Shown here piece by piece: positions 11,626 to 20,985 of a stretch of DNA of 64,000 nt (position 1 is the stretch's first letter; every line of letters starts with the position of its first letter). This stretch comes from Pararge aegeria. Its lineage: Eukaryota; Arthropoda; Insecta; Lepidoptera; Nymphalidae. The stretch is from the NCBI RefSeq assembly GCF_905163445.1, contig NC_053187.1:3720001-3784000 (forward strand), written 5' to 3'. The notes below the pieces were generated by a model. That model did not search any database, was not told where the DNA came from, and saw nothing but the letters and a program-made list of their open reading frames with translations. Position numbers and translations under genes: made by a program.

Positions 11626-12805
11626 CGTATTACATACGATAGAGCAGGATTTCTATTGAAAAATAGCATAAAATGTCCATTAAGCACGAGCTGTCGAGTT
11701 CGTGAACTCTAGAAGGAGATTTATTTGGAAACTTGTTAAGAACACAATACGTCGCGGTTGCGTTTCCTTTCCGCTGGGCCATTTGTTAAAACCGTGTCGT
11801 CTAAATTCTCTTTACCTTTCCGCGAACAATGTATTTGTTGGACAAATATTTCAAAGTGGTTTGCAATGTACGCTTCGTGTACATTTTGATTTATACTCGT
11901 TGTTTTCAATTTGCAATAACGTTTACTCTAAAGTTGGTGTCTCAACAGTTTTAGTCGTCTATACGGTTTCAATATTCAGTTTTCATAATTTTAAAATGAA
12001 CAAAAGAAAATTAAATAATGTAATCTTTATGTACCGTTATTATTACCGTTATTACCGTACCAAATGATTTGGAATATGAATAAAATGTTCTAAGTATACC
12101 CTAGAAATGTATGAGGAAGGTATGAAACGAGAAGAATAGTTGTTCGCTCTACAGAAGGTTCTTTTTTACTTGAAAGCTTGAATTATTTTATTTTGCTCGT
12201 TTTCATGGCAATTCAAATTAATGAACGTAGACAAAACTGTGGAGAGGGCATTATCTGATTAATTATAATATAAGTTATACAAAAAAAAAAATCCTCAAAG
12301 ATGCTGAGGACTTCGCGTTGAATCAATCGTTGTGTTCAAGTGTTAAAATTTTAGGAATGATTTTGAATCGGTTTTTAGTATTCAGAGTTTTATAAAAAAA
12401 ACTGAATTGATAACCTCCTCCTTTTTTGTCAGTCAGTAAATTAACTAACTGCGAAAGAGGAATGTATGTACACTGCAATACATTCAATGCAAGAATGAAG
12501 GTTTTCGCAGGTGATTATGGTATGTTTTACTTTTTTATAGTAATAACTTCTTTTTACTCGAGTATGTGGACCTTTGTGGATGAGAAACGCTAAGGAAAGA
12601 AGGGAATGGAGAGAGCTGAGAAAACAAATAAGAATTGGAGACTAGCTATTAAATAAATGTAATTTAATTAAATATGTAATTTGTTAAAATATGTATAAAT
12701 TTAATTATGTTATGTAGTTTAATTATGTGAATGAATGTAATATGTATTTCTATATTTATTGGTAGTAGAATAAATGGCTTTTTTATTTTTTATTTTTTTA
12801 TTTTA
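11626..12805. other. AT-rich stretch; one 121-codon frame of unknown value
   Basis: A plus-strand frame at 11702-12067 encodes 121 residues with no recognised domain and a low-complexity YRYYYRYYRTK end. No promoter, splice or codon-use signal supports it. Near 12640-12780 there are ATTTAATT-rich runs. Confidence 0.35.
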
Positions 12806-12809
12806 TAGA

Positions 12810-12950
12810 AATAACTCAACCAAGCAGTTAACCCATCTGATGGTAAGTGGGAAAACCATCGCCTATGAATAGAGCAGGACATGCAATGAACATATCCAGT
12901 AAGTGCCGCCCTGTGTCCATCAACCTGAGATGTAGACGTTAAGACTTCTG
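12810..12950 (+). repeat. Family F repeat, partial
   Basis: 'CCATCTGATGGTAAGTGGGA', 'GGACATGCAATGAAC' and 'ATCAACCTGAGATGTAGACG' recur in order in copies at 40862 and 62295. Confidence 0.6.
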
Positions 12951-12968
12951 ATAAAAAAAAAATGTTAT

Positions 12969-13245
12969 TTATTCTACTACAAGTAAGCCCTTGACTGCAA
13001 TCTCACCTGGTGGTAAGTGATGATGCAGTCTTATATGTTAACGGGCTAACCTTATTCGGATTTTAAGCGTCATCGTTCCGGAACCCTTAATAGCTTGTCG
13101 GTCATTTTTGGTAAGGTGGTAAATAACCATGGCCGAAGACTCCAGGGAAACTAAGTTTAAGTTGAGCCCTCTCACTAAACTGCTCTATTGGGGTTTAATC
13201 AAGTTCCTCAGAGATGGAGGTGTTGGATCGAATCCACAATGAATC
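12969..13245 (-). repeat. Family B variant SINE with alternative head (B')
   Basis: The tail half is ordinary family B ('CTACTACAAGTAAGCCCTTG'). The head half (about 13140-13245) instead carries 'GAGCCCTCTCACTAAACTGC' and 'AGTTCCTCAGAGATGGAGG'. The same chimera recurs on the plus strand at 38998-39256, so it is a real subfamily. Confidence 0.7.
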
Positions 13246-13258
13246 AAATAATTCTAAG

Positions 13259-13412
13259 ATGTTAGCGGGCTAACCTGTTAGGGAGTATGGTAGTCATACC
13301 CCTAATAAGATTCTTGGCGACATCGCACCGGAACACTAAAACGCTTAGCGGCACTTCTTTGTCGGTAGAGTGGTAACTAGCCACGGCTAAAGCCTTCCAC
13401 CAGACAAAACCT
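13259..13412 (-). repeat. Family B SINE, middle part
   Basis: 'GCGGGCTAACCTGTTAGGGA' through 'GTGGTAACTAGCCACGGC'. tRNA head and tail missing. Confidence 0.75.
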
Positions 13413-13424
13413 TGGTACGACCTT

Positions 13425-13515
13425 CAGACCGGAATACTTGCTTCTTGACGGCAAAAATAAACATGCCATTTATCCAGACGAGTTCTGTCAGATAAACTCC
13501 ACTGCTAAGCTGTGA
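13425..13515 (+). repeat. Family F fragment
   Basis: 'GACCGGAATACTTGC', 'GGCAAAAATAAACATGCC' and 'GAGTTCTGTCAGATAA' match the 3' half of the copy at 40862-41130. Confidence 0.55.
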
Positions 13516-14420
13516 TAGAGGAAGAAGGAGGTTTCATACAGAAGACATACTTATTATGTTTACTGCAACGGTGATTATTGTATGAATGCGAGCGCTAGTC
13601 CATAAAAAAAGACAATAAAGGCACTGGAAGTCCTCGCATAGCGGTTTTATAATATGTTACTCAATATAACAGCAGCCTTGCGATACAATAACAATCGTCG
13701 TCCTTGCAAGGCCGTGGGTAGATCGCGTAGGATCTCGTTACATGCAGTGCACCACCGTTGTTCGCGCCGTAGGAAAACGGGATTATTGAAGACCAGTCGA
13801 ACTTGACCTTAACTGGTTTATAATTAATTCCTAGACAAGTTGGATTCTGGTTTTGAGTGTATTGATGTTTGAGTCAAAGCGCACATGCCGTTTTGTGTGT
13901 TAAAAATGCGCAATCCGGTTTTTATTGCGCGGTTTTAATTTTTATTGCACTATTTTTATCGTTGTGAAGAATTAGGTGAGTCCCATTTTTATACGAAATT
14001 TTTTTGTAAAGTTGTAAACACATAATGATAATTAAAAACAATAATATTGACAAAAAATATAAGCCGTCTTACTGTTGTTCATAGAAAGAATTGAAATAGC
14101 ATTAATCTTTTGGTGATTTTTTTATTTTCTTATCTAATATCTTTTTTTTATTTGCCTTAGTACACGATTTGCTCGGTCGCAATTGAGGAGTCTGTGTCAT
14201 AGTCAAAGTAAAATATACCTAATTTTGCCCGCTTCTTGAGAGTCACAAATTCTGTAAGTTTGATTTTTGTTTTACAAACGTTCTATCAAAAGCTTGAGCT
14301 AAAGAATTGTAGGCAAATTTGAGTTTAATCAAGCGCAGATAAGATCCGTTTTACCTCAATATTCAAGGAGTTCCATACTCGAAAACGATACCTCAACTGG
14401 TTTAAAGTGATGATGATGAT
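13516..14420. other. No gene recognised
   Basis: AT-rich with T runs. No repeat shared with the rest of the window and no long frame. Confidence 0.4.
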
Positions 14421-14424
14421 CTTG

Positions 14425-14585
14425 CAGTCTACGATTAATGGGCTAACCTGTTAGGGGGATAGCAGTTACATTGAAATCACTTGGTGGTAAGTATTCCAAG
14501 ATGCTACCATCTTATAGTATATCTTAGAACACTTACCACCAGGTAAGATTGCAATAAAAACTACCTTGTATTGAATTTAAAAAAA
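14425..14585. repeat. Two family B pieces in opposite orientation
   Basis: A piece with 'GGGCTAACCTGTTAGGGG' is followed by ACTTGGTGGTAAGT and, 50 bp on, its near-inverse ACTTACCACCAGGT with 'AAGATTGCAATA'. The pair forms a hairpin with 13 of 14 arm bases matching. Likely two SINE fragments joined head to head. Confidence 0.6.
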
Positions 14586-15385
14586 AAGTAGTAGGTATCT
14601 CAAACTTACACCGGATGTCCCAATTTAATTGACCATGAAGAAAAAGTGCCTTGACCAGTTGTGAAGATATAAAATTTTACGCAATGTAAATACCTACTTA
14701 ATGCTTAAAAAGATCTTATCAACAACGCTGACACTTTCTAATTATAGCACCGATGGTATAATTAAATAACAAGTAAATAATAATTGTTTTTAAAAAAGAC
14801 ATCAAAATCCGATTTTTTTCTTCCTGCACGTAATGCAGCTGTTATTTTACGCCTTAAAATTGCTTGCAAATGGAGATTTCGAGTTTACAGCGGGCATTGA
14901 CTTTCCAAAAAAATTTTGGATTTAGATTAAGAACCTATAGCCAATTTTGGGACGTCCATTTTAAATTATAACCCACTAAGGAAAACATTTCAATCAAAAT
15001 CTCATGAAACTCTGTCCACTATTATTTCTCATTATTAAGCTTTAAGCCTATTCAAACCCGCAGACCTTAGTTAATTCTGGTCACATAGGCATAACAGCTT
15101 TTTAAGGTAAGAAAGGAAGAGGTTAACTTTTATTTATTTTTATAAAAAGATTTTTTCCCGAAGTCTCTATAATTATTATAAACGATGAAGGGTAGTTGCA
15201 AAAAAAACCGTTTGGAAGGGCTCAAAAACTCGAGAACTTCCTTCCGACGCATGAATCGGTTAAATAAGGTTCTTGAGATTTTCGGAAGGATTAATACACG
15301 GATTACGGGGTTCTCCCCTCATGCGATGGCTGAAAAGGGATAAAAACAGGGGTGTTTTTAATGATAGCGTCAAGTATGCGTGCAT
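14586..15385. other. AT-rich stretch without recognisable gene
   Basis: No shared repeat and no long frame. Ends in a short T- and G-rich patch near 15190-15350. Confidence 0.4.
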
Positions 15386-15387
15386 TT

Positions 15388-15625
15388 GACGGCCGATTAG
15401 CGCAGTGGGCAGCGACCCTGCTTTCTGAGTCCAAGGCCGTGGGTTCACACAACTGGAAAATGTTAGTGCGAAGAACTTGATTGTTTTTCGGTGTCTGGGT
15501 GTTTGCAAGTATTTATTTATATTATTCATAAAAATATTCATCAGTCATGTTAGTACCATAACACAAGCTACGCTTACTTTGGGGCTAGATGGCGAAGTGT
15601 TTATTGTATTGTATTTTTATTTATT
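15388..15625 (+). repeat. Family A (Metulj-like) SINE
   Basis: Head 'GACGGCCGATTAGCGCAG', then a short deletion in box B (the sequence reads 'GGGTTCACACAAC'), the body, and a TATTTTTATTTATT tail. The damaged box B suggests this copy cannot be transcribed by Pol III. Confidence 0.85.
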
Positions 15626-15689
15626 GTTCTGAAGATGGAAACTATAAGTTGGACCATTCTTAAGGTATGGTCAATCCTAAAAATATTTT

Positions 15690-15957
15690 GACCACCCTAA
15701 AGAGGTATAAAAAGCAACCACACACTGCCGATATGATAATGTAACGCTGGGCAGTTGGTTAGATTAAAACACCCGACTAAGTCTGCTCTTCTTAGACCAG
15801 GGTGCGTTTGAAAACCGTAGCTTTAGTTTTTAGTTTACGGATGTAAGTTATCGCCATCATCCCACCTCTATATATACATATTTTTCATTTAATATATGCA
15901 TCAGAAGTACCATCCATGTGCCTATTTTAATAAAGAAATATTTGACTTTGACTTTGA
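15690..15957 (+). repeat. Family D LINE 3' UTR with (TTTGAC)n tail
   Basis: 'CGTAGCTTTAGTTTTTAGTT', 'GTAAGTTATCGCCATCATCC' and 'AATAAAGAAATATTTGACTT' with repeated TTTGAC. The AATAAAG and hexamer tail are typical of LINE 3' ends. Confidence 0.75.
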
Positions 15958-16800
15958 CTTACATAAAGTTCACAGCGACTACGAAACCTCAAACAGAATA
16001 AGCTACTATGGTATTGGAATATAATGAGATAAAGTGAGGACATGTAGACAGTAAAGAAAATACTAAGTATCATTTTTAAGTCACGGGAGAGGAGAAGTCC
16101 AAAACCCAATAAATTGGGAAAAGGATAAAAAAGAGGGACAAGGATAAAGCGTTCATCGGCCTAATAAATCGATTTCTAAACGGGAAGATGTTATACATTA
16201 TTAAGTTATATGTGACGTCTAAGGATAAGTTTTTTTGACGACATCTTTTAGTGATGAATACCATAGTATCTCCCTTAAACCTAAACCGACTTTTAATGTG
16301 ATTAACTAGTACATCACATTAAAATGTAATGATGTGAGGAAAATCCCTGCACTAGAGGACGGAACTGACCTAACCTCACCTAATTTTTATTGATAATTAT
16401 GCAATGATATTAAAACATGTTTATTTTTACAGTATCAGTCAACAAATGACTAATGAGGTAGGTATAACATTATGCGGTATTTTTAACGTCGAAATCAAAT
16501 AGTAGGGTTCGTGTTCAATGCGAATAACGCTTCAATGTTAAACAAATAAACAAAAATTATTAATAACTAGTTGCGACCCCGGTCTACCAGCAGAGAATGA
16601 GCTATACATATATTGCTATATAATAATATATATAAACGTGAAATTTAGTCTTTCATAAATCGCGCTGGTACCATTTGCTAATCCAACGTGAAATCTATCT
16701 TCATTCAAAATTTAAGTCAAACTGGTTCAGTTGTGTCAAATTGGTTCAGTTGTTGCGGCGCGCAGGATTAACAGATATACGTAAAATTAGTCCAAGGATA
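15958..16800. other. AT-rich stretch without recognisable gene
   Basis: If 16806-17001 is an exon on the minus strand, this is the start of its downstream intron. 'AACTGGTTCAG' and 'ATTGGTTCAGTTG' near 16720-16754 resemble a family J end. Confidence 0.4.
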
Positions 16801-16805
16801 CTCAC

Positions 16806-17001
16806 CAAGCCCGCAAATGAGGTAAGTTGGTGGTGGTTTCAACACTGAGCGAGAGTAGGCCCCCCGGACGGTCTCCAATGCTCTCGGGGCCCCCGCCACC
16901 AGGAGGACCCCGGGGGCCACGTAGCCAGCGTAGCGGAGCTCCGCGGTAGCGGCTGCGAGGGCCCCCGCCCACCAGCATTTCGCATTTGCGGCCAGGAAAC
17001 T
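16806..17001 (-). CDS. Candidate internal exon of an unidentified host gene
   Basis: What is seen: a 196-nt GC-rich island in AT-rich DNA, open in one frame on the minus strand, bounded by a pyrimidine-rich acceptor (TTCCTTCTTCCTCAG, at 17002) and a consensus donor (CTTG|GTGAGTA, at 16805). It would supply 65 codons plus one base, starting SFLAANAKCWW and including a stretch with VLLVAGAPRALETV. The exon is rich in alanine and has two adjacent tryptophans and a possible short hydrophobic segment. I do not recognise the protein. VAGAPRA recalls FG-GAP blades of integrin alpha chains, but the flanking residues do not fit well, so no function is assigned. The LINE described below ends about 20 bp upstream on the same strand. 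The alternative is a chance GC-rich open segment, but the paired splice signals argue against that. Confidence 0.5.
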
Positions 17002-17022
17002 CTGAGGAAGAAGGAATTGTAG

Positions 17023-17309
17023 TTCAACTTCAACTTCAACTTTTGTTTATGGCAACCGGGTCACTTTTAAGATAGCGACCATTACTGCCAATGACTCCTG
17101 AAAATAGCACAGTATATTATGGTGAGATTGATCGGTTATAAAAAAGAACCCGTACGGACTCTACAGAGTGGTTTTGATGTGCACGATGGGAAAAACAACA
17201 CAAGACATATAAACATCACAAAACAGTACAAAACATACAGGTTACATCTATAAACACAGACTATAAAAAACAAAGGGAAAAAACAGAAGCGGAGCAAGCA
17301 ATCGGCAGT
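17023..17309 (-). other. LINE 3' UTR and TTGAAG tail
   Basis: From the ORF2 stop to the hexamer-repeat tail. The last unique bases read 'GACCCGGTTGCCATAAAC', followed by AAAAGTTGAAGTTGAAGTTG. Short-repeat tails in place of poly-A are usual for I-type LINEs. Confidence 0.7.
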
Positions 17310-20300
17310 TTAGAGTTTAATTTTTTGAGAATGAATAAATTTAATTAAGGAATTTAGAACTTTTTTGTTGATTGATGAAAGGAACAGAAGAGATTTAAGA
17401 TCTATGGGTTTGGGCACACAGGAAGGCAGAATGGTGTACAGGGAAACTGATCTGTTTGGGCAATTGAAAAGGATGTGGTCTGCGGTGCCTTCCTCAAGGC
17501 CACATACACAGATGGGGGATTGGATAATACCCCATCTGTGCAGGCGTGAGGGTGTACATGTGTGACCAATACGAAGTCTGCAGATGACCGACGTCGTCTG
17601 TTTGTCGACAAGGCGGTAGCGGAAGAACCATGGCTTAGTTGGGATGGAGGGTTGGATGTCACTGTAATAGCGACCTTTAATTAATTTCGAACGGTCGTAA
17701 TGGCGCTGCCAGCCCGAATCAAGTTCGGATTTGGCCAAGGAAAAAAGATCGTAAAAGAAGCAGTGGTAATGTTCCAGACTGCCTGTTTCTACGGCTTCTT
17801 TAGCATAAGAGTCGACAGTCTCATTGCCTTGGATCCCCGAGTGGCCGGGGATCCAAGCCAACGTGACCTTAATGTTGCGAAGATGGCAATCTAAAAGAGA
17901 CTGCCTGATAAGCAGAACAAGGGGGTAAGTGTTTTTAGATGCAAACTGATTGGAGTTAATGGTCTGAAGGCCACTCAGTGAATCCGAGAAAATAATTGCT
18001 CTGTTTATCCCGTGAGAGACTACATACTTTATAGCTTCTAGAATAGCCACCAACTCTCCAGTGAATACCGATGCATGAGGGGGGCATTTGAAGTTCAGAA
18101 TATTGGAGTCCTTAGGAATCCATACTGCCGAGCCTACAGCGCCACTTATCGTGAGCTTAGAAGAATCGGTGAATATCATCGTCCATTCACGCCAAAACCT
18201 GTCGATGATACTGTAGAAAAGTTCATTGGCCCCGGGTTGTTTTTTTGCAATTCCGAAATCAAGAACAATATTCGGTTGAAAAATTAAGGCGTCATAGGGA
18301 GTGCAATAAAGAGGACACATTGAGCCAGAGAAAGTTGGATCAGGTAGATTGTTGTATTTGCGGAAGCTATTTATTAGACACGGTACAGGCTTGTTTGACC
18401 AGAATCCATTACCAGGAATCAAAGAGGAGAGTTCACAAAGTTTGGGTATCAGAGGATGGCCAGAGAGTGAAGCTAATCTGTAAAAGAAACGATCAGCCAA
18501 GTATTGTCTACGAAGAAAAAGGGGAGAGTCCACTGCTTCTACTTGAAGAGAGTTAGTTGGAGATGATTTCATAGCTCCCAGGATAGTTCTAAGAGACTGA
18601 TACTGAATTTTGTCCATTTTGCCTATTGCAACCTTGCTGCAGGGTTCCAAGATAAAGGCACCATAATCCAGTACACTGCGAACAATGGAATTATATAGCA
18701 GTTTCTGGGAGTATGGGTGGGCCCCCCACCACACCCCTGATAGGCACCTCAGGATATTAATGTTTGATTGACATTTATGAACTGTATAATTTATGTGATG
18801 GGTCCCGGAAAGACGCGAGTCCAAGATAACTCCCAAAAATTTAACTTTGTTGCTTGTGGGGATCAGTTCATTGTTAAAGGCTATTTCTATAGGGGGAATG
18901 ACTCTCTTCCTAGTAAAAATTACCACAATGCTTTTGGGAATCGATAATGATAGCCCGTGTGAAGATAGCCACTCTCCTAAATAAAAAAGAGCTTGGTTGA
19001 GACTGTTAGAAGCAACCTCGACCGAGAGGGAAGAGGAGTAGAGGGCTAAGTCATCAGCATATTGTAAGACATTGCAGAACGGGATGACGGACTCTTCAAG
19101 ATCGTGAGTATAAAGACTATATAGTAGAGGGCTTAACACAGAACCCTGAGGGAGTCCTTTCCAAATAAGTCTTGGGCGAGAATGAGAGTCACCGTGCCGT
19201 ACCTCTATAGTTCTTTCCATCAAGAAGTTGCATATAAAATGAGTCAACTTCTCAGGCAAACTCAGCTTAGATAGTTTATCTCTGAGTAAGGAGAGTATCA
19301 CATTGTCATACGCCGAAGATATGTCGAGAAACACCCCAACAAGAAACTCATTCTTAGTCAGAGCGATCCTGATATCAGTGGTCAAAATAGACAAGCTATC
19401 CATAGTACCCATTCCTTTGCGGAATCCAAATTGGCTTCTGGCCAATAACTTTTTGGACTCTACAAACCATTCCAACCGTTTCTTTATCATGTGTTCCATT
19501 ATTTTTAATAAACAGCAAGACAAAGCAATGGGACGATAGGAGGAAGGAGAAAGAGGATCTTTTCCAGGTTTTCGAATGGGGAGAACAATTTGTTTTTTCC
19601 ATGAATCCGGAACAAATCCCCGATCAAAAAAGCTATTAACCATGTCTAAAAACATTTTTTTAGTGAGTGGCCCGGAGTTAGATAGAAGTGAGTAGGGGAT
19701 ATTATCTGGACCAGGGGAGGAATGTCTCAAGTGGTTCAGAGAAGCCAGGAGTTCCGACCATGAAAATGGTTCGTCGAATCTATTAGGACGGCTATTAGCA
19801 TAAGAGGAGGGAAGAGAATTTAAGCAAGGGACGGAAGAAGGAGCCAGGATATCAATAAATGTCTTAAGCCAAACAGACGTATCATTACTGGAATAGTCGC
19901 AGGGAAGGAAGGATCCTCGAAAGCGTTTAATAGCTTTCCATAATAAAGTCGCAGGAGTCCGGGGAGATAAGTTTTGGCAAAATCGAATCCATCCTTTCCT
20001 CTTTTTTTTTTTGAACATTCGCTTAGCTAAAGCCGAGATTCTTTTATATAGGAGGAAATTATCGATGGTCATACAGTTACAATAATCTTTTTCGGCTTCT
20101 TTTCTGCGGCGGATCATGTCCGAACATTCCGAATCCCACCAGGGGGGAGAGGGTTTAGACGATTTACCCCTTTGTCTAATAGGGATGTTTTTGTCAGCGG
20201 CAGCTTTGAGGGAGGTCACCAATTTCTCGTGACAATCTAGTGCATTATCCTGCGACAATACAGGGAATTTATTGACAAAAGCGTCACAATCTTTGGCAAA

Positions 20301-20948
20301 TTGTTCCCAATCTGCCTTAGAAAGGAGGTAACTACGAGAACTTAATTGGGATTTGGGTTGAGTAAAAGAGGTGGGACAGGAAATTAGTATAGGGAGGTGA
20401 TCACTACCGTAGGAGTCGTGCAAAACAGACCAAGAAAGAAGAGTACCTAAATTGGGGGAGCAAAGGGAAAGATCAACCGCACTGGCATTCTTTCCTGGGG
20501 CAGTCCTGCGAGTTGGGGAGCCATCATTGAGGAGACAGATATTTTTATCCTCCATAAGGTCCACTAAATCACAAGCAAGGATGTCATAATCTGCGCTTCC
20601 CCACATAAGGTGGTGGCAGTTGAAGTCGCCTAAGATAAGAAAAGAGCCGGAAAGAGAGGATAATATGGGTTCAAGATCAGATATATGAACAGCGTGAGAG
20701 TCCGAAATGTAGATAGAAAGAACAGATATATCCCTGATTTTGGCAGCAACAGCGTTGATGCTCGTCGGAAAGGGAGGAAGAGAAAGACGGGTAAATGTGA
20801 CAGAAGATTTAATAAGAAGAGCTGCTCCAGCATATCCATCGCCTCTGTCATCCCGGAGACATGAGTACCCAGAAACCCGAAACCGTGATCCCGGGACTAA
20901 CCAAGTCTCCGAAATAGCAAAGGCAACAGGATCATACGAGGCAATCAT
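17310..20948 (-). CDS. LINE ORF2: endonuclease, reverse transcriptase, RNase H
   Basis: 1212 aa from the first ATG. The APE-type endonuclease occupies about residues 1-190: SETWL (E14), GDFN (D108, N110) and GSDHLPI (D183, H184). The reverse transcriptase lies at about 440-720: SYRPIAL (470), LDISSAYD (D542, D548), GLPQGSVLSPLL (Q601) and YADD (630-633), followed by KFLGVILD. RNase H lies at about 920-1055: FTDSS (D928), GEL (E965), FSDS (D989) and GNETVDSYAK (D1046), so all four acidic residues are present. The C-terminal zinc motif is CVC-x8-H-x4-C (C1147 to C1163). The frame is open upstream of the ATG to 21020 and there encodes IQWNSHSLRPKKHEILH, the start of the endonuclease fold, so the true start lies before this ATG and overlaps the end of ORF1. 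Function is known from the family. Activity of this copy is inferred. Confidence 0.93.
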   Translation of the reverse strand: MIASYDPVAFAISETWLVPGSRFRVSGYSCLRDDRGDGYAGAALLIKSSVTFTRLSLPPFPTSINAVAAKIRDISVLSIYISDSHAVHISDLEPILSSLSGSFLILGDFNCHHLMWGSADYDILACDLVDLMEDKNICLLNDGSPTRRTAPGKNASAVDLSLCSPNLGTLLSWSVLHDSYGSDHLPILISCPTSFTQPKSQLSSRSYLLSKADWEQFAKDCDAFVNKFPVLSQDNALDCHEKLVTSLKAAADKNIPIRQRGKSSKPSPPWWDSECSDMIRRRKEAEKDYCNCMTIDNFLLYKRISALAKRMFKKKKRKGWIRFCQNLSPRTPATLLWKAIKRFRGSFLPCDYSSNDTSVWLKTFIDILAPSSVPCLNSLPSSYANSRPNRFDEPFSWSELLASLNHLRHSSPGPDNIPYSLLSNSGPLTKKMFLDMVNSFFDRGFVPDSWKKQIVLPIRKPGKDPLSPSSYRPIALSCCLLKIMEHMIKKRLEWFVESKKLLARSQFGFRKGMGTMDSLSILTTDIRIALTKNEFLVGVFLDISSAYDNVILSLLRDKLSKLSLPEKLTHFICNFLMERTIEVRHGDSHSRPRLIWKGLPQGSVLSPLLYSLYTHDLEESVIPFCNVLQYADDLALYSSSLSVEVASNSLNQALFYLGEWLSSHGLSLSIPKSIVVIFTRKRVIPPIEIAFNNELIPTSNKVKFLGVILDSRLSGTHHINYTVHKCQSNINILRCLSGVWWGAHPYSQKLLYNSIVRSVLDYGAFILEPCSKVAIGKMDKIQYQSLRTILGAMKSSPTNSLQVEAVDSPLFLRRQYLADRFFYRLASLSGHPLIPKLCELSSLIPGNGFWSNKPVPCLINSFRKYNNLPDPTFSGSMCPLYCTPYDALIFQPNIVLDFGIAKKQPGANELFYSIIDRFWREWTMIFTDSSKLTISGAVGSAVWIPKDSNILNFKCPPHASVFTGELVAILEAIKYVVSHGINRAIIFSDSLSGLQTINSNQFASKNTYPLVLLIRQSLLDCHLRNIKVTLAWIPGHSGIQGNETVDSYAKEAVETGSLEHYHCFFYDLFSLAKSELDSGWQRHYDRSKLIKGRYYSDIQPSIPTKPWFFRYRLVDKQTTSVICRLRIGHTCTPSRLHRWGIIQSPICVCGLEEGTADHILFNCPNRSVSLYTILPSCVPKPIDLKSLLFLSSINKKVLNSLIKFIHSQKIKL

Positions 20949-20985
20949 ATGTAAAATTTCATGTTTTTTTGGGCGTAGACTGTGG

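Noticed and set aside
11702..12067. 121-codon plus-strand frame
   Set aside because: Longest frame outside clear repeats, but it has no recognised domain, a low-complexity end and no promoter or conservation evidence. It cannot be separated from chance.
16813..16827. Plus-strand splice donor AATGAG|GTAAGT opposite the exon candidate
   Set aside because: A perfect donor motif, but the plus strand has no open exon upstream. The minus-strand exon with both splice sites explains the segment better.
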